Assembly: GCF_029360645.1 (NCBI RefSeq)
Contig: NZ_JARDUA010000003.1
Span: forward strand, 186,001-250,000
Direction: 5' to 3'
DNA length: 64,000 bases
From: Pontibacter litorisediminis
GTDB lineage: Bacteria; Bacteroidota; Bacteroidia; Cytophagales; Hymenobacteraceae
This document shows, in pieces, positions 53,426 to 62,228 of this stretch. The number at the start of each line of letters is the position of its first letter. The stretch's first letter is position 1. Made by a program: the position numbers and the translations under genes. A model generated the notes under the pieces. The model made no database searches. It had not been told where the DNA came from and saw nothing but the letters and a program-made list of their open reading frames with translations.

Positions 53426-53884
53426 ATGAAAAGATTCTTTATAATTCCTCTGCTGGGCCTTGCGTTACTATCCTGTAATAAAACGGAGGCACCTGTCTTG
53501 GCACAAAAGGATGAAAGCCAGCATATCCTAAAGGATATGACTGAATCCCAGAAGTGGCAACTTGTAAGGATGACGGGGCAAATCCCGAACGCGGAGCTAA
53601 CAGGTGATAAGATGGCGTGGCAGGAGTATTACCTCCTAAATCCTGATGGCAGTTTCACAAAGGTTAGGCAGCAAGGAGGAGTATCAACATCAGCTTCTGG
53701 CACATACACTTATCATAGTTCTTCAGACGAGAAATACCTGGAGCTCTCATATGCTGCACCCAGTGCTATTATAGGCACCTGCACTTCTGACTCCAAGGAG
53801 AGGTTGACCCTTATTAAGGATAGGCTTCAGAGTTCATGGCAGGCATGTGATGGCCCTGGCTTGGAGTACAAGAAAGTAGATTAA
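53426..53884 (+). CDS. Lipoprotein of lipocalin-like size
   Basis: 152 residues with a lipoprotein signal (MKRFFIIPLLGLALLSC, C17). The mature part contains 'WQLVRMTGQ', 'WQEYYLLNPDGSFTKVR', 'SASGTYTYHSSSDEKYLELSY', a pattern often seen in small beta-barrel (lipocalin-like, META-like) lipoproteins of Bacteroidota. No function can be assigned. It converges on tsf with a shared terminator. Confidence 0.75.
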   Translation: MKRFFIIPLLGLALLSCNKTEAPVLAQKDESQHILKDMTESQKWQLVRMTGQIPNAELTGDKMAWQEYYLLNPDGSFTKVRQQGGVSTSASGTYTYHSSSDEKYLELSYAAPSAIIGTCTSDSKERLTLIKDRLQSSWQACDGPGLEYKKVD

Positions 53885-53925
53885 CAGGCTTCTTATTTGC
53901 CCCGGGAGTCCGACTGCCATAAAAC

Positions 53926-53955
53926 AAAAAAGCCCACCTTTCGGCGGGCTTTTTC
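53926..53955. terminator. Bidirectional terminator between the lipoprotein and tsf
   Basis: AAAAAAGCCC..GGGCTTTTT with a short inner stem (one A-C mismatch) and TTTC loop; A and T runs on both sides. Confidence 0.9.
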
Positions 53956-53974
53956 TTTATCATTTCAGCTGAAA

Positions 53975-54808
53975 TTAACCGATAGCTACACGCTTGAACT
54001 CGGTTACTGTCATGCCTTTGTTTGTGTTGTCAAGCAGCTTGGCTACAGAAACAGAAGGGTCTTTCACGAAGTCCTGGTTCAACAGCGTGTTGTCTTTGTA
54101 GAACTTGTTCAGCTTGCCCATCGCGATTTTCTCCAGCATAGCCTCTGGCTTGCCTTCGGCACGCGCCTGCTCTTTACCAACCTCTATCTCACGCTCAACA
54201 GTAGCAGAGTCAACGCCGTCTTTGTCAACCGCGATTGGCTTCATGGCAGCAATCTGCATCGCTACGTCTTTACCAACTTCAGTAACGTCAGTACCGCCCG
54301 TGTTAGTCAGACCAACTAATACACCTAATTTGCCATTAGAGTGGTTATAGTTTACAACCTTCTCAGCAGTTACGTTTTCGTAAGAGATAACGTCGATCTT
54401 CTCACCGATTTTACCCATCAGGTCAGTGATGTGGTCCTGCAGCGAGCGGCCATCCGCCTGAGGAGCAGCAAGCAGCTCTTCTTTAGTAGCAGCGTTAGAA
54501 GAAACAGCAGTCTCCATGGCAGCTTTCGCCAGGTTCTGGAAGTCTTCTACTTTAGATACCGGCTCAGTTTCGCAAGCCAGGGCAATTACTTTACCGTTTT
54601 TGCCGTCTTCGCTTACGTGTGTCAGCACGATACCCTCAGAGGTAGCGTTGTCAGCACGCTTGCTGGCAATTTTCTGGCCTTGCTTACGCAGAATATCTTT
54701 AGCTGCCTCAAAGTCGCCGTTAGCTTCAGTAAGCGCCTTCTTGCAGTCCATCATACCGGCTCCGGTTTCCTGGCGGAGTTTGTTAACGTCTTGTGCTGTA
54801 ATAGCCAT
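53975..54808 (-). CDS. tsf: Translation elongation factor Ts
   Basis: 277 residues. EF-Ts recycles EF-Tu by nucleotide exchange. 'VNKLRQETGAGMMDCKKALTEANGD' at the N terminus and 'VIALACETEPVSKVEDF' are diagnostic. Last gene of rplM-rpsI-rpsB-tsf; a hairpin in the 154-base gap after rpsB may reduce or modulate read-through. Confidence 0.99.
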   Translation of the reverse strand: MAITAQDVNKLRQETGAGMMDCKKALTEANGDFEAAKDILRKQGQKIASKRADNATSEGIVLTHVSEDGKNGKVIALACETEPVSKVEDFQNLAKAAMETAVSSNAATKEELLAAPQADGRSLQDHITDLMGKIGEKIDVISYENVTAEKVVNYNHSNGKLGVLVGLTNTGGTDVTEVGKDVAMQIAAMKPIAVDKDGVDSATVEREIEVGKEQARAEGKPEAMLEKIAMGKLNKFYKDNTLLNQDFVKDPSVSVAKLLDNTNKGMTVTEFKRVAIG

Positions 54809-54897
54809 CTGTTTATAATTAAGAATTATGAATTATAAATTACGAGTTCTTTTTGTGGGGCTGAAGGGGTGCTTCAGCTTCCTAAATCCCCTAAAAC

Positions 54898-54937
54898 AAA
54901 CTGAACATTGAAGCGCGATTTGCCCAATGTTCAGTTT
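54898..54937 (-). terminator. Inverted repeat between rpsB and tsf (possible attenuator)
   Basis: AAACTGAACATTG (54898-54910) and CAATGTTCAGTTT (54925-54937) form a perfect 13-bp stem. On the - strand the stem is followed by TTTGTTTTAG, so it looks like a weak or partial terminator inside the operon. Confidence 0.65.
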
Positions 54938-54962
54938 GATAGGATGCAATATGAATTAGGTC

Positions 54963-55730
54963 TTATTGCTCGTCAGCTTCCTGCTTCGCCTTGATACCTT
55001 CTTCTTCAGAACGCTTACGCTCAGTCTCTTCTTTGTCCACTTTGCGCTCAGACAGACCTTCTTCGATAGCCTTGCCGATGATCGATACGATCAGGGCCAC
55101 AGACTTAGAAGCGTCGTCGTTTGCAGGGATTGGGAAGTCTACCAGCTCTGGGTTAGAGTTTGTATCGCATACCGCGAATACTGGCAGGTTCAGTTTCTGA
55201 GCTTCTTTAACCGCGATGTGCTCACGCTTTACGTCTACTACGAACAGAGCGGCTGGCAGGCGAGACAGGTCGGCGATACCACCCAGTACACGATCCAGTT
55301 TCTCACGCTCGCGAGACAGCATCAGCTTCTCACGCTTGGCCAGTGCCTTAGACTGCTCTGGGTCTTTCATCATCTTGTCGATGGTAGACATTTTCTTCAG
55401 AGACTTACGCACTGTAGCGAAGTTTGTCAGCATACCACCCAGCCAACGCTCAGTCACGTAAGGCATCTTCAGGCGACGAGCCTCTTCTGCCACGATCTCT
55501 TGTGCTTGCTTCTTGGTAGCTACGAATAAAATCTTACGACCAGACTTTGCGATGTTCTTGATAGCGGCCGTAGCCTCATCCAGCGCAACCAAAGTTTTGT
55601 TCAGGTCAATGATGTGGATACCGTTTTTCTCCATGAAAATGTATGGAGCCATTTTCGGATCCCACTTGCGGGTAAGGTGACCGAAGTGAACACCTGCCTC
55701 AAGTAATTCTTTATAATTAGTACTTGCCAT
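54963..55730 (-). CDS. rpsB: 30S ribosomal protein S2
   Basis: 255 residues. 'LLEAGVHFGHLTRKWDPKMAPYIF' and 'VDVKREHIAVKEAQKLNLPVFAVCDTNSNP' are diagnostic. A charged Glu/Lys-rich tail of about 25 residues ends the protein. 21 bases separate it from rpsI upstream on the - strand. Confidence 0.99.
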   Translation of the reverse strand: MASTNYKELLEAGVHFGHLTRKWDPKMAPYIFMEKNGIHIIDLNKTLVALDEATAAIKNIAKSGRKILFVATKKQAQEIVAEEARRLKMPYVTERWLGGMLTNFATVRKSLKKMSTIDKMMKDPEQSKALAKREKLMLSREREKLDRVLGGIADLSRLPAALFVVDVKREHIAVKEAQKLNLPVFAVCDTNSNPELVDFPIPANDDASKSVALIVSIIGKAIEEGLSERKVDKEETERKRSEEEGIKAKQEADEQ

Positions 55731-55751
55731 GTTGTTGATACACCTTTAATA

Positions 55752-56138
55752 TTAACGTTTGCTGAACTGGAATGAACGACGAGCTTTGCGCTTACCGAAC
55801 TTCTTACGCTCTACCATGCGTGGGTCACGCGTGATGAAGCCCTCTTTCTTCAGGGCTGGCTTGGTCTCGGCGTTTTCTACTACCAGTGCTTTAGAGATAG
55901 CAAGTCTAAGTGCTTCAGCCTGGCCGCTTACACCACCACCTTTAAGATTGGCTTTCACATCGTACTTGCCAATAGCTTCTAAGGTTCTGAACGGCTGATT
56001 CACAATAGTTTGAAGTACTTCGCTAGGGAAGTAGTCCTTGATATCTCTACCGTTAATAGTGATATTCCCTTGCCCGGCCGTCATGTAGATACGAGCCACC
56101 GAGGTTTTTCTTCTACCAGATGTATTGATAACTTCCAT
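55752..56138 (-). CDS. rpsI: 30S ribosomal protein S9
   Basis: 128 residues. The C terminus 'RDPRMVERKKFGKRKARRSFQFSKR' is the basic tail that contacts P-site tRNA. It starts 4 bases after rplM. Confidence 0.99.
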   Translation of the reverse strand: MEVINTSGRRKTSVARIYMTAGQGNITINGRDIKDYFPSEVLQTIVNQPFRTLEAIGKYDVKANLKGGGVSGQAEALRLAISKALVVENAETKPALKKEGFITRDPRMVERKKFGKRKARRSFQFSKR

Positions 56139-56142
56139 TAAA

Positions 56143-56592
56143 TTAGATATTGAGGGTTAATTCTTTTGGCTGCTGAGCGGCGAACGGATGCTCGCTTCCT
56201 GCAAAAACATGAAGATTTCTAAACAGCTCGCGGCCCAGTCTGTTTTTAGGCAACATGCCACGAACAGCGCGCTCTACAAGCAGCGTAGATGATTTAGCCT
56301 TAAGCTCACGTGGAGAAGTCTTCTTCTGACCACCTGGGTAACCAGTGTGTGTCAGGTAGTACTTCTGATCCCACTTACGGCCTGTGAAACGCGTGTCATC
56401 AGCGTTGATGATGATCACGTTATCGCCGCAGTCAGCGAAAGGAGTATACGAAGGCTTGTGCTTGCCTTTCAGGATCTTGGCAACCTCAGATGCCACACGA
56501 CCCAAGCTTCCTTGCCCTGCATCAACAATTACCCAGCCTTTGTTGGCTGTCTTCTTGCTGACAGTAAGGGTCTTATAACTTAAATGATCCAT
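56143..56592 (-). CDS. rplM: 50S ribosomal protein L13
   Basis: 149 residues. 'WVIVDAGQGSLGRVASEVAKIL' and 'LVERAVRGMLPKNRLGRELF' are typical. First gene of rplM-rpsI-rpsB-tsf, behind a good promoter. Confidence 0.99.
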   Translation of the reverse strand: MDHLSYKTLTVSKKTANKGWVIVDAGQGSLGRVASEVAKILKGKHKPSYTPFADCGDNVIIINADDTRFTGRKWDQKYYLTHTGYPGGQKKTSPRELKAKSSTLLVERAVRGMLPKNRLGRELFRNLHVFAGSEHPFAAQQPKELTLNI

Positions 56593-56656
56593 TTTTAGTG
56601 GTTGTAAGCGATTTATTTATTTGAATTATGAACTTTCGGTCTCTCGAAAATGGACA

Positions 56657-56688
56657 CAAAGATAGAAGCTATTTATTTGATATGCAAT
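56657..56688 (-). promoter_or_regulatory. Promoter for rplM-rpsI-rpsB-tsf
   Basis: On the - strand, ATTG (56688-56685) and TATCTTTG (56664-56657) are 20 bp apart, a match to the Bacteroidota promoter, about 65 bases before the rplM start. Confidence 0.75.
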
Positions 56689-56849
56689 AGATAGTGCGAA
56701 ATATGCTGGAATACAGGTAAATAGTGTCCGGACCTATGCTTGTTGCTGGCGCTGCAGTTCTTAGGCGCTAGCTTTTGGAGGGGAGGGCGTAGGCATAAAG
56801 CATCCCTGCCTGGCAGCTTCATGTTGCCAGGCAGGGATGCTTTCCAGTG

Positions 56850-58649
56850 CTACTCCTTTGCTTTCACTGGCGGCGGCGGAGGAGGCAGTTGCGGCAGCTG
56901 GCCATACTTGGCTTCTGCGGCCGGTATGCTTGGCTTCCCGTTGTAATCATAGGTCTCGGCCTGGCCGTTCTTCAGGAAGAAAACGATGGACTCCAGGTTG
57001 TACTCTCTCCTGTTGTTAAACTTCCAACCCACCTTTTCTATACTTGGGTTCCTCTCTAAAAAGGCTTTGTAGTCTGCGGGCCAGTTCGACTTCTCCTTGT
57101 AATAAGGCACCTCGTCAAGTATAAAAACATAGGCTTCGTCTACATTCTCCTCTTGCGACGGCGGTGGCGGAGTTCCCGGGCTTGCCGTAGAAAGCCTCTT
57201 GCTAAAGGCTTTTACCTGCTGCGAGTCTTTGTTTGCCTTTGTGGTGATAGAAACTAGCCCGTTGGCCGCCTGGCTGCCAAACTCCTTGCGGGCGGCTTCT
57301 CCCTTCAGCACATCGACACGATGAATCTGCTTCGGGTCTAACTTTTTAACAGCCTCATCCGATGCCATTTCCCCATCTATGTAATACACCGGTGATTCCG
57401 GGAGGCTTACGCTTGCTTCAGCTTCTTTCCGAGCAGGGGGAGGTGGGGCTGGCAAGTCCTCGTTTGCCGGTACTGGTGGGGGAGGCGGAGGCAGTTCCGC
57501 TGCATCCGGGGCGTCTGGTGCCGGCGGAGGCGGTGGTGGGAGCGCAGGCAAGTTATACTTGCGCTCAAGCTCCGCTACGCTCTTGGCGTCATCCAGGTAG
57601 TATACTTCCGTGCCGCCGCCTTTTAGGGTGAGCACTAGCGCATTCCGGCTATCGATCCTTTGGCCGCGCACGTTTTTTACGTTGGCGTTTTGCTTTAACT
57701 GTTTTACGAGTTCTTGCGGCAGCCTCAGGTCGCCGTTCTGCTGCAAAGCCTCTGCTTCAGTGTCGGCTGTTGCTCCGGGGGCAGGCGCTGCGCCTCTAAA
57801 AGCAAAAAGCAAGGCGGTGGCAAGCGGCAGCACGATCAGCAGCCTAAGCCGGCTGACTTTATGTGTAGGCATTTTGTTCATCATGGCAATTCTTCTTTTT
57901 AGAGATGGAAAATTGAATTGATTAGCAATCTGAGGTTGTGTGGCGCCTACAACTTTCAGTAAAAGGTATTGATATTCTTTCCGGTCTATGCCGGCATTCA
58001 CAACATTTTGGTCGGCAATAAACTCCAGGTTTTCTTTCATGGCTTTTCTCATGAGCCAGGCACCCGGGTTAAACCAGTAAAATACTATGCTTAGTTCTGC
58101 CAGCAGCACATCCAGGGTGTGCCAGCCGGTTATGTGGATCAGCTCGTGCCGCAGTATGGACTCCAGCTCTTCCGGCTTGTGCTGTGCCGGGTTCAGGTAG
58201 ATGGTCTGCCAGAACGAGAAGGCCTGGGTGATGCTTTTCACTTTCCGGAAAGGCACGGCTTTATAAGCAGCGGGCTCCGAGGCGGCATGTATCCGGTAGA
58301 GCGACACAAACTGAAGTATAAACCGCACAAGCATCACACTTACCCCAGCCCAAAACGCATACACGGGCAGCTGCCAGTAATCAAAGGCCTCTTGTGTGGG
58401 TGCGGCAGCCGGTGTGGCATAGGCCCACGCAGGGATGGTTACCAGGTAAGCCGCCGCCCCATGCTGCTCGCTGGCAAACAGGGCCGAGAGATCGATAAAA
58501 GGATACGCGGTAGAGAACACGATGCCGAACACCAGGAACAGGCGGTTGAGGTGGTAGAACGTGAGCCGGCGGAGCGCCACATGGTACGCCAGGTAGAACA
58601 GCACCAGCGCCACATTCACTTTTAGCAGGTATAGGAGCAGTTCAGGCAT
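56850..58649 (-). CDS. BlaR1-like M56 metalloprotease with proline-rich region and TonB-plug-like motif
   Basis: 599 residues. Four membrane helices lie in the first 260 residues, with the zinc-protease motif 'HELIH' at 168-172 and the third-ligand region 'ENLEFIADQNVV' after it: the BlaR1/MecR1 M56 domain. After a fourth helix (about 270-290), a periplasmic part has runs of six prolines (about 370-410), then 'SPVYYIDGE...RVDVLKGEAARKEFG' and 'AANGLVSITTK' (about 415-470), which resembles the plug segment of SusC/TonB-dependent receptors. A last region ends in another proline run. It is co-transcribed with a BlaI repressor. It probably senses an envelope signal and cleaves BlaI. Confidence 0.9.
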   Translation of the reverse strand: MPELLLYLLKVNVALVLFYLAYHVALRRLTFYHLNRLFLVFGIVFSTAYPFIDLSALFASEQHGAAAYLVTIPAWAYATPAAAPTQEAFDYWQLPVYAFWAGVSVMLVRFILQFVSLYRIHAASEPAAYKAVPFRKVKSITQAFSFWQTIYLNPAQHKPEELESILRHELIHITGWHTLDVLLAELSIVFYWFNPGAWLMRKAMKENLEFIADQNVVNAGIDRKEYQYLLLKVVGATQPQIANQFNFPSLKRRIAMMNKMPTHKVSRLRLLIVLPLATALLFAFRGAAPAPGATADTEAEALQQNGDLRLPQELVKQLKQNANVKNVRGQRIDSRNALVLTLKGGGTEVYYLDDAKSVAELERKYNLPALPPPPPPAPDAPDAAELPPPPPPVPANEDLPAPPPPARKEAEASVSLPESPVYYIDGEMASDEAVKKLDPKQIHRVDVLKGEAARKEFGSQAANGLVSITTKANKDSQQVKAFSKRLSTASPGTPPPPSQEENVDEAYVFILDEVPYYKEKSNWPADYKAFLERNPSIEKVGWKFNNRREYNLESIVFFLKNGQAETYDYNGKPSIPAAEAKYGQLPQLPPPPPPVKAKE

Positions 58650-58650
58650 G

Positions 58651-59016
58651 TTATTCCGATTTTTTGTTCTCTATCATGTCGATAATCTCTTTCAGTTCCT
58701 CGGCGCTGATCTTCTGGTCTTTGGCAAAAAAGGCCACCAGTTCCTTGTAGGAGCTCTTGAAGTAATCGCCCACAAAGCTTGTCATGAAGCGCTTCTTATA
58801 GTCTTCCTGCTTTATCAGGGGCAGGTAGCGGTACGAGTTACCCAGCTTCTCACCCTGCACATAGCCTTTCTTCTCCAGGTTTTTCACTGTGGAGGCCAGC
58901 GTGGTGTAAGGGGGCTTCGGTTCCGGCAGCTTTTCCAGGAATTCCTTGATAAATCCCCCCTCCGTGGCCCAAATCACCTGCATGGCCTCCTCTTCCTGTT
59001 GTGTTAGCTTTTCCAT
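58651..59016 (-). CDS. BlaI/MecI/CopY-family transcriptional repressor
   Basis: 121 residues. The winged-helix domain ('LTQQEEEAMQVIWATEGGF', 'LPEPKPPYTTLASTVKNLEKKGYV') and the C-terminal dimerisation part ('FVGDYFKSSYKELVAFFAK') are those of BlaI. It starts the unit with the M56 gene, which begins 1 base after its stop. Two operator-like palindromes lie right before its start, so self-repression is likely. Confidence 0.95.
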   Translation of the reverse strand: MEKLTQQEEEAMQVIWATEGGFIKEFLEKLPEPKPPYTTLASTVKNLEKKGYVQGEKLGNSYRYLPLIKQEDYKKRFMTSFVGDYFKSSYKELVAFFAKDQKISAEELKEIIDMIENKKSE

Positions 59017-59021
59017 AGTGT

Positions 59022-59055
59022 TACGATGTTTTCGTATAGTTACGAAAGTTTCGTA
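59022..59055. promoter_or_regulatory. Two tandem operators for the BlaI-type repressor
   Basis: TACGATGTTTTCGTA (59022-59036) and TACGAAAGTTTCGTA (59041-59055) are two 15-bp dyads, 19 bp centre to centre, directly before the blaI-like start. The second is a perfect palindrome around a central base. They keep the TAC...GTA ends of BlaI/MecI/CopY operators. Confidence 0.85.
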
Positions 59056-59200
59056 ATAAAGTAAACCGTTCCCTTATTTATTTTTTGAATATTTTTCTGA
59101 TGCGAACAGAAAGAGACTTGTAGGCGCTCTTTTGTTGGGGAGGAAACCTCCTGGGCAGAGCAGCGTCTAAAGTATAACATCACTAAAAAGGAGCCTTAAC

Positions 59201-60181
59201 ATGAAAGCTATACTTGTAAAACAGCCGGGCGGGCCGGAGCAACTTGTACTAGGGGAGCATGAGCAGCCGCTGCCCAGCCCTCATGAACTGCTGGTAAAGG
59301 TGCATGCCACTGCCCTTAACCGCGCCGATACGCTGCAGCGGCAGGGGAAATACCCGCCGCCAAAGGGAGCCAGCCCACTGCTGGGGCTGGAAGTGGCCGG
59401 AGAGGTAGTGGAGGCAGGTATCAACTGCACCAAGTATAAAAAAGGTGACAAAGTGTTTGGCCTGCTGCCTGGCGGCGGCTACGCCGAGTATGCCGTGATA
59501 GACGAAGCCATGGCCATGCCTGTGCCCGATAACTTAAGCATGGAGGAGGCCGCTGGCATTCCTGAGGTGTTCTTAACCGCCTGGCAGGCGCTGGCGTGGC
59601 TAGGGAAGCTGCAAGCCGGTGAGCGCGCCCTGATACATGCCGGTGCAAGCGGAGTGGGCACGGCCGCCATACAGTTGGCGCGGGCGCTGAAGGCCGAGGT
59701 GCTGGTAACAGCCTCGGAGCAGAAACTGCAGGCCTGCCTGGACTTGGGGGCCCACAGGGCCATCAACTATAAAGAGGTGCCTTTCGAGGATGAGGTGCTG
59801 GCGCATACCAACAACGAAGGAGTAGATGTGATTGTGGATTTTATAGCCGGGCCATACTTTAACCAGAACCTCGACTGCCTGCGCCTGGACGGGCGCCTGG
59901 TGATACTTGCCAGCCTGGGTGGCGGCAAGGTGCCCGAGGTAGACCTGCGCAAAATACTTACAAAGCGCCTGCAGGTGATCGGCTCCACCCTCCGCTCCCG
60001 CTCCAAAGAGTATCAGATTAAACTAACGGAGGATATGAGCCGCTTTGCCCTGCCACTTTTTAGGGAAGGGAAGCTAAAGCCGGTGATAGATTCTGTGTAT
60101 GATTGGGAAAACGTGGCTGAGGCGCACCGCTACATGGAGCAGAACAGGAATATCGGCAAGATTGTGCTGCGGGTTGGCTGA
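59201..60181 (+). CDS. Quinone oxidoreductase-type zinc-free alcohol dehydrogenase (PIG3-like)
   Basis: 326 residues, an MDR-family reductase. 'LLGLEVAGEVVEAG' and the NADPH-binding 'HAGASGVGTAAIQLA' (147-161) are characteristic, and the zinc ligands of alcohol dehydrogenases are missing. 'TALNRADTLQRQGKYPPPKG' fits the PIG3/TP53I3 quinone reductase branch. It stands alone on the + strand. An AAGTATA motif lies just upstream (59170) and another at the start (59209). Confidence 0.94.
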   Translation: MKAILVKQPGGPEQLVLGEHEQPLPSPHELLVKVHATALNRADTLQRQGKYPPPKGASPLLGLEVAGEVVEAGINCTKYKKGDKVFGLLPGGGYAEYAVIDEAMAMPVPDNLSMEEAAGIPEVFLTAWQALAWLGKLQAGERALIHAGASGVGTAAIQLARALKAEVLVTASEQKLQACLDLGAHRAINYKEVPFEDEVLAHTNNEGVDVIVDFIAGPYFNQNLDCLRLDGRLVILASLGGGKVPEVDLRKILTKRLQVIGSTLRSRSKEYQIKLTEDMSRFALPLFREGKLKPVIDSVYDWENVAEAHRYMEQNRNIGKIVLRVG

Positions 60182-60186
60182 TATCG

Positions 60187-60242
60187 GATAAAAGACAAAG
60201 GACAAAAGAAGCGGCCAGTCCACACTTCCTTTGTCCTTTATC
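60187..60242. terminator. Bidirectional terminator between the quinone reductase and the RluA gene
   Basis: GATAAAAGACAAAGG (60187-60201) pairs with CCTTTGTCCTTTATC (60228-60242), 14 of 15 positions, with a 26-base loop. One arm is purine-only, the other nearly pyrimidine-only. Confidence 0.7.
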
Positions 60243-60263
60243 TAAAGATCTTTTGCCAAGATG

Positions 60264-60974
60264 CTAGTGCGCCCGCAGCTGCTTCACCAGCACGGCGAAG
60301 TCTTTTGGATAAGGCGCCTCAATCTTAACCGGCTCTCCGTCCAGCAGCGCGAAGCCAATGTTAAAGGAGTGCAACGCAAAACGCTTGATCAGCGGTAACT
60401 CTTCTGTGTCTTTTTTCAGGTTGTAGCCACGCTTCAGGTTGCTCAGGTATACTTGCTCACCGCCATACAGCGCATCGCCTACGATCGGGGCGTTAAGCGA
60501 GGCAAGGTGCACCCGTATCTGGTGCAGGCGGCCGGTTACAGGCAGGCACTCCACCAGGGTATGGCGCGCATAATTCTCCAGGGTGGTGAAATAAGTTTCG
60601 GCAGGCTTGCCTTTTGGGCTTAGGTGCGCCACACCTTTTGCGTTCGGTAGAATTGCCCTGTTTACCAGCTCATCCTCAAACTTATGCACACCCCACGCCA
60701 CGGCATGGTATACTTTGTACACCTGGCGGTGCTCGAACTGCATGGACAGGTGGCGGTAAGCCTCCGCGTTTTTGGCAAAAGCCAGGCAGCCCGAGGTGTC
60801 TTTGTCCAGGCGGTGGCAGGCCTGCAGGTCCGGGTTGTATTGGCGGGCTATCTTTAGCAGGTTGGTTGTATTCGGCGTACGGTCCTCCAGCGTGGCCAGA
60901 AACGGCGGCTTGTTCACCACCACGTAATCCTCGTTCTCAAAAATGATCAGGTCTTCAAAAACCGGGTACTTCAT
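60264..60974 (-). CDS. RluA-family pseudouridine synthase
   Basis: 236 residues. The catalytic motif is 'CHRLDKDTSGCLAFAKN' (53-69), with D57 the catalytic aspartate. No S4 domain precedes it, so it is a short form like RluA/TruC/YqcB. 'VTGRLHQIRVHLASLNAPIVGDALYGG' is the second typical block. The RNA target (23S rRNA or tRNA) is not known. Confidence 0.93.
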   Translation of the reverse strand: MKYPVFEDLIIFENEDYVVVNKPPFLATLEDRTPNTTNLLKIARQYNPDLQACHRLDKDTSGCLAFAKNAEAYRHLSMQFEHRQVYKVYHAVAWGVHKFEDELVNRAILPNAKGVAHLSPKGKPAETYFTTLENYARHTLVECLPVTGRLHQIRVHLASLNAPIVGDALYGGEQVYLSNLKRGYNLKKDTEELPLIKRFALHSFNIGFALLDGEPVKIEAPYPKDFAVLVKQLRAH

Positions 60975-61196
60975 GTGCTGTTATACTTTGTTCAGGCACA
61001 GCCATACATTGCGGCCGCGCATCCTGCAAAGATACGGATTATAGTTGTTGGTTGATCGTTATTCGTTATTAGTAGGGGCGCTATGGTTTTGTGATTGGAC
61101 CAGGCAGCCGGAAACTATAGGCATGCCCGAACTATAGCTATAGGTATGGCAAGTATAGGCTTGCGGCTTTACCATGCCAACAACGAATAACAATAC

Positions 61197-62225
61197 CTAC
61201 TTCGCCTTCTGTAGCTTGAAACGGAGGGTAGTGCCTTTATCCACCTCGCTCTTTACGGCGATAAAGGAGCGGTGCGCCTCTATGATGTGCTTGCAGATAG
61301 AGAGGCCGAGGCCGGTGCTGGTGGTGTCGCGGGAGCGGCTCTTATCGATGCGGTAGAAGCGCTCGAAGATACGGTTGATGTGTTCCTGGGCAATGCCCTT
61401 GCCGTCGTCTTTTACGGTGATGGTGTACTTTTTCCTGCCCTCGTCAAACGTGATCCAGATATTGCCTCCTTTGCGGCCATACTTGATGGCGTTATCTATA
61501 AGGTTGATGAACACCTGGCGGATACGGTTGGGGTCTGCAAAGAGCATCACAGGCTCGTCAGCCTCTACATGCAGCGTAACCTCATGCCTGGCGGCTTTTT
61601 GCTCCAGCTGCTCTGCCACCTCGCGCACCAGCTGGGCCACGTCAAAGTTGCGCTTGGCCATCTTTACCACGCCCTTCTCAAACTGCGAGATACTGATCAG
61701 GTCCTGCACCAGCGCATCCAGGCCGTCCAGGCTTCTGGCGGCTTTCTGCAGAAATTTGTCGCGCACGTTGGGGTCATCCATGGCACCGTCCAGCAAGGTA
61801 TGGATGAAGCCCTGGGCAGCGAAGATCGGTGTCTTCAGCTCGTGCGATACGTCAGCGAGAAACTCGCGGCGCATCATTTGCAGGCGCTTCAGCTCGTCTA
61901 TCTCCTGCTGCTTGCCCTCTGCTATCAGGTAAATCTCGTCTTTAATCTTCTTAAGCGGATCGGCGATGAAGGTAGAGCGGCTCTCCACCTTCTTAAAGTC
62001 CTGCCGCTTTAGCTTCTCCAGGCTGGAGTAGACGTTCTTTACCTCCCGGAACACCAGTGCCTCGTAAGAGAAGTGCACCAGCACAAAGCAGCAGACGAAC
62101 ACAAGAACCAGCGCCACGATAAACCCCTGCGAGGAGAAGGAGCTGGCTAAAGCAAGAAAGGCGGTGAGCACAATTGCTACCGCCAGGGAGGTTAAAAGGG
62201 CAAGCGTACGGGAGTTTAAGTTCAT
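61197..62225 (-). CDS. Sensor histidine kinase, PhoR-like
   Basis: 342 residues. Two membrane helices (about 8-28 and 34-54) are joined by only a few residues, so there is no periplasmic sensor domain. The dimerisation and phosphoacceptor helix has H128 in 'DVSHELKTPIFA'. The ATPase domain has 'NLIDNAIKYG', 'VKDDGKGI' and 'TGLGLSICK'. It follows the response-regulator gene by 3 bases. Signals are probably sensed in the membrane or through a partner. Confidence 0.95.
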   Translation of the reverse strand: MNLNSRTLALLTSLAVAIVLTAFLALASSFSSQGFIVALVLVFVCCFVLVHFSYEALVFREVKNVYSSLEKLKRQDFKKVESRSTFIADPLKKIKDEIYLIAEGKQQEIDELKRLQMMRREFLADVSHELKTPIFAAQGFIHTLLDGAMDDPNVRDKFLQKAARSLDGLDALVQDLISISQFEKGVVKMAKRNFDVAQLVREVAEQLEQKAARHEVTLHVEADEPVMLFADPNRIRQVFINLIDNAIKYGRKGGNIWITFDEGRKKYTITVKDDGKGIAQEHINRIFERFYRIDKSRSRDTTSTGLGLSICKHIIEAHRSFIAVKSEVDKGTTLRFKLQKAK

Positions 62226-62228
62226 CTA

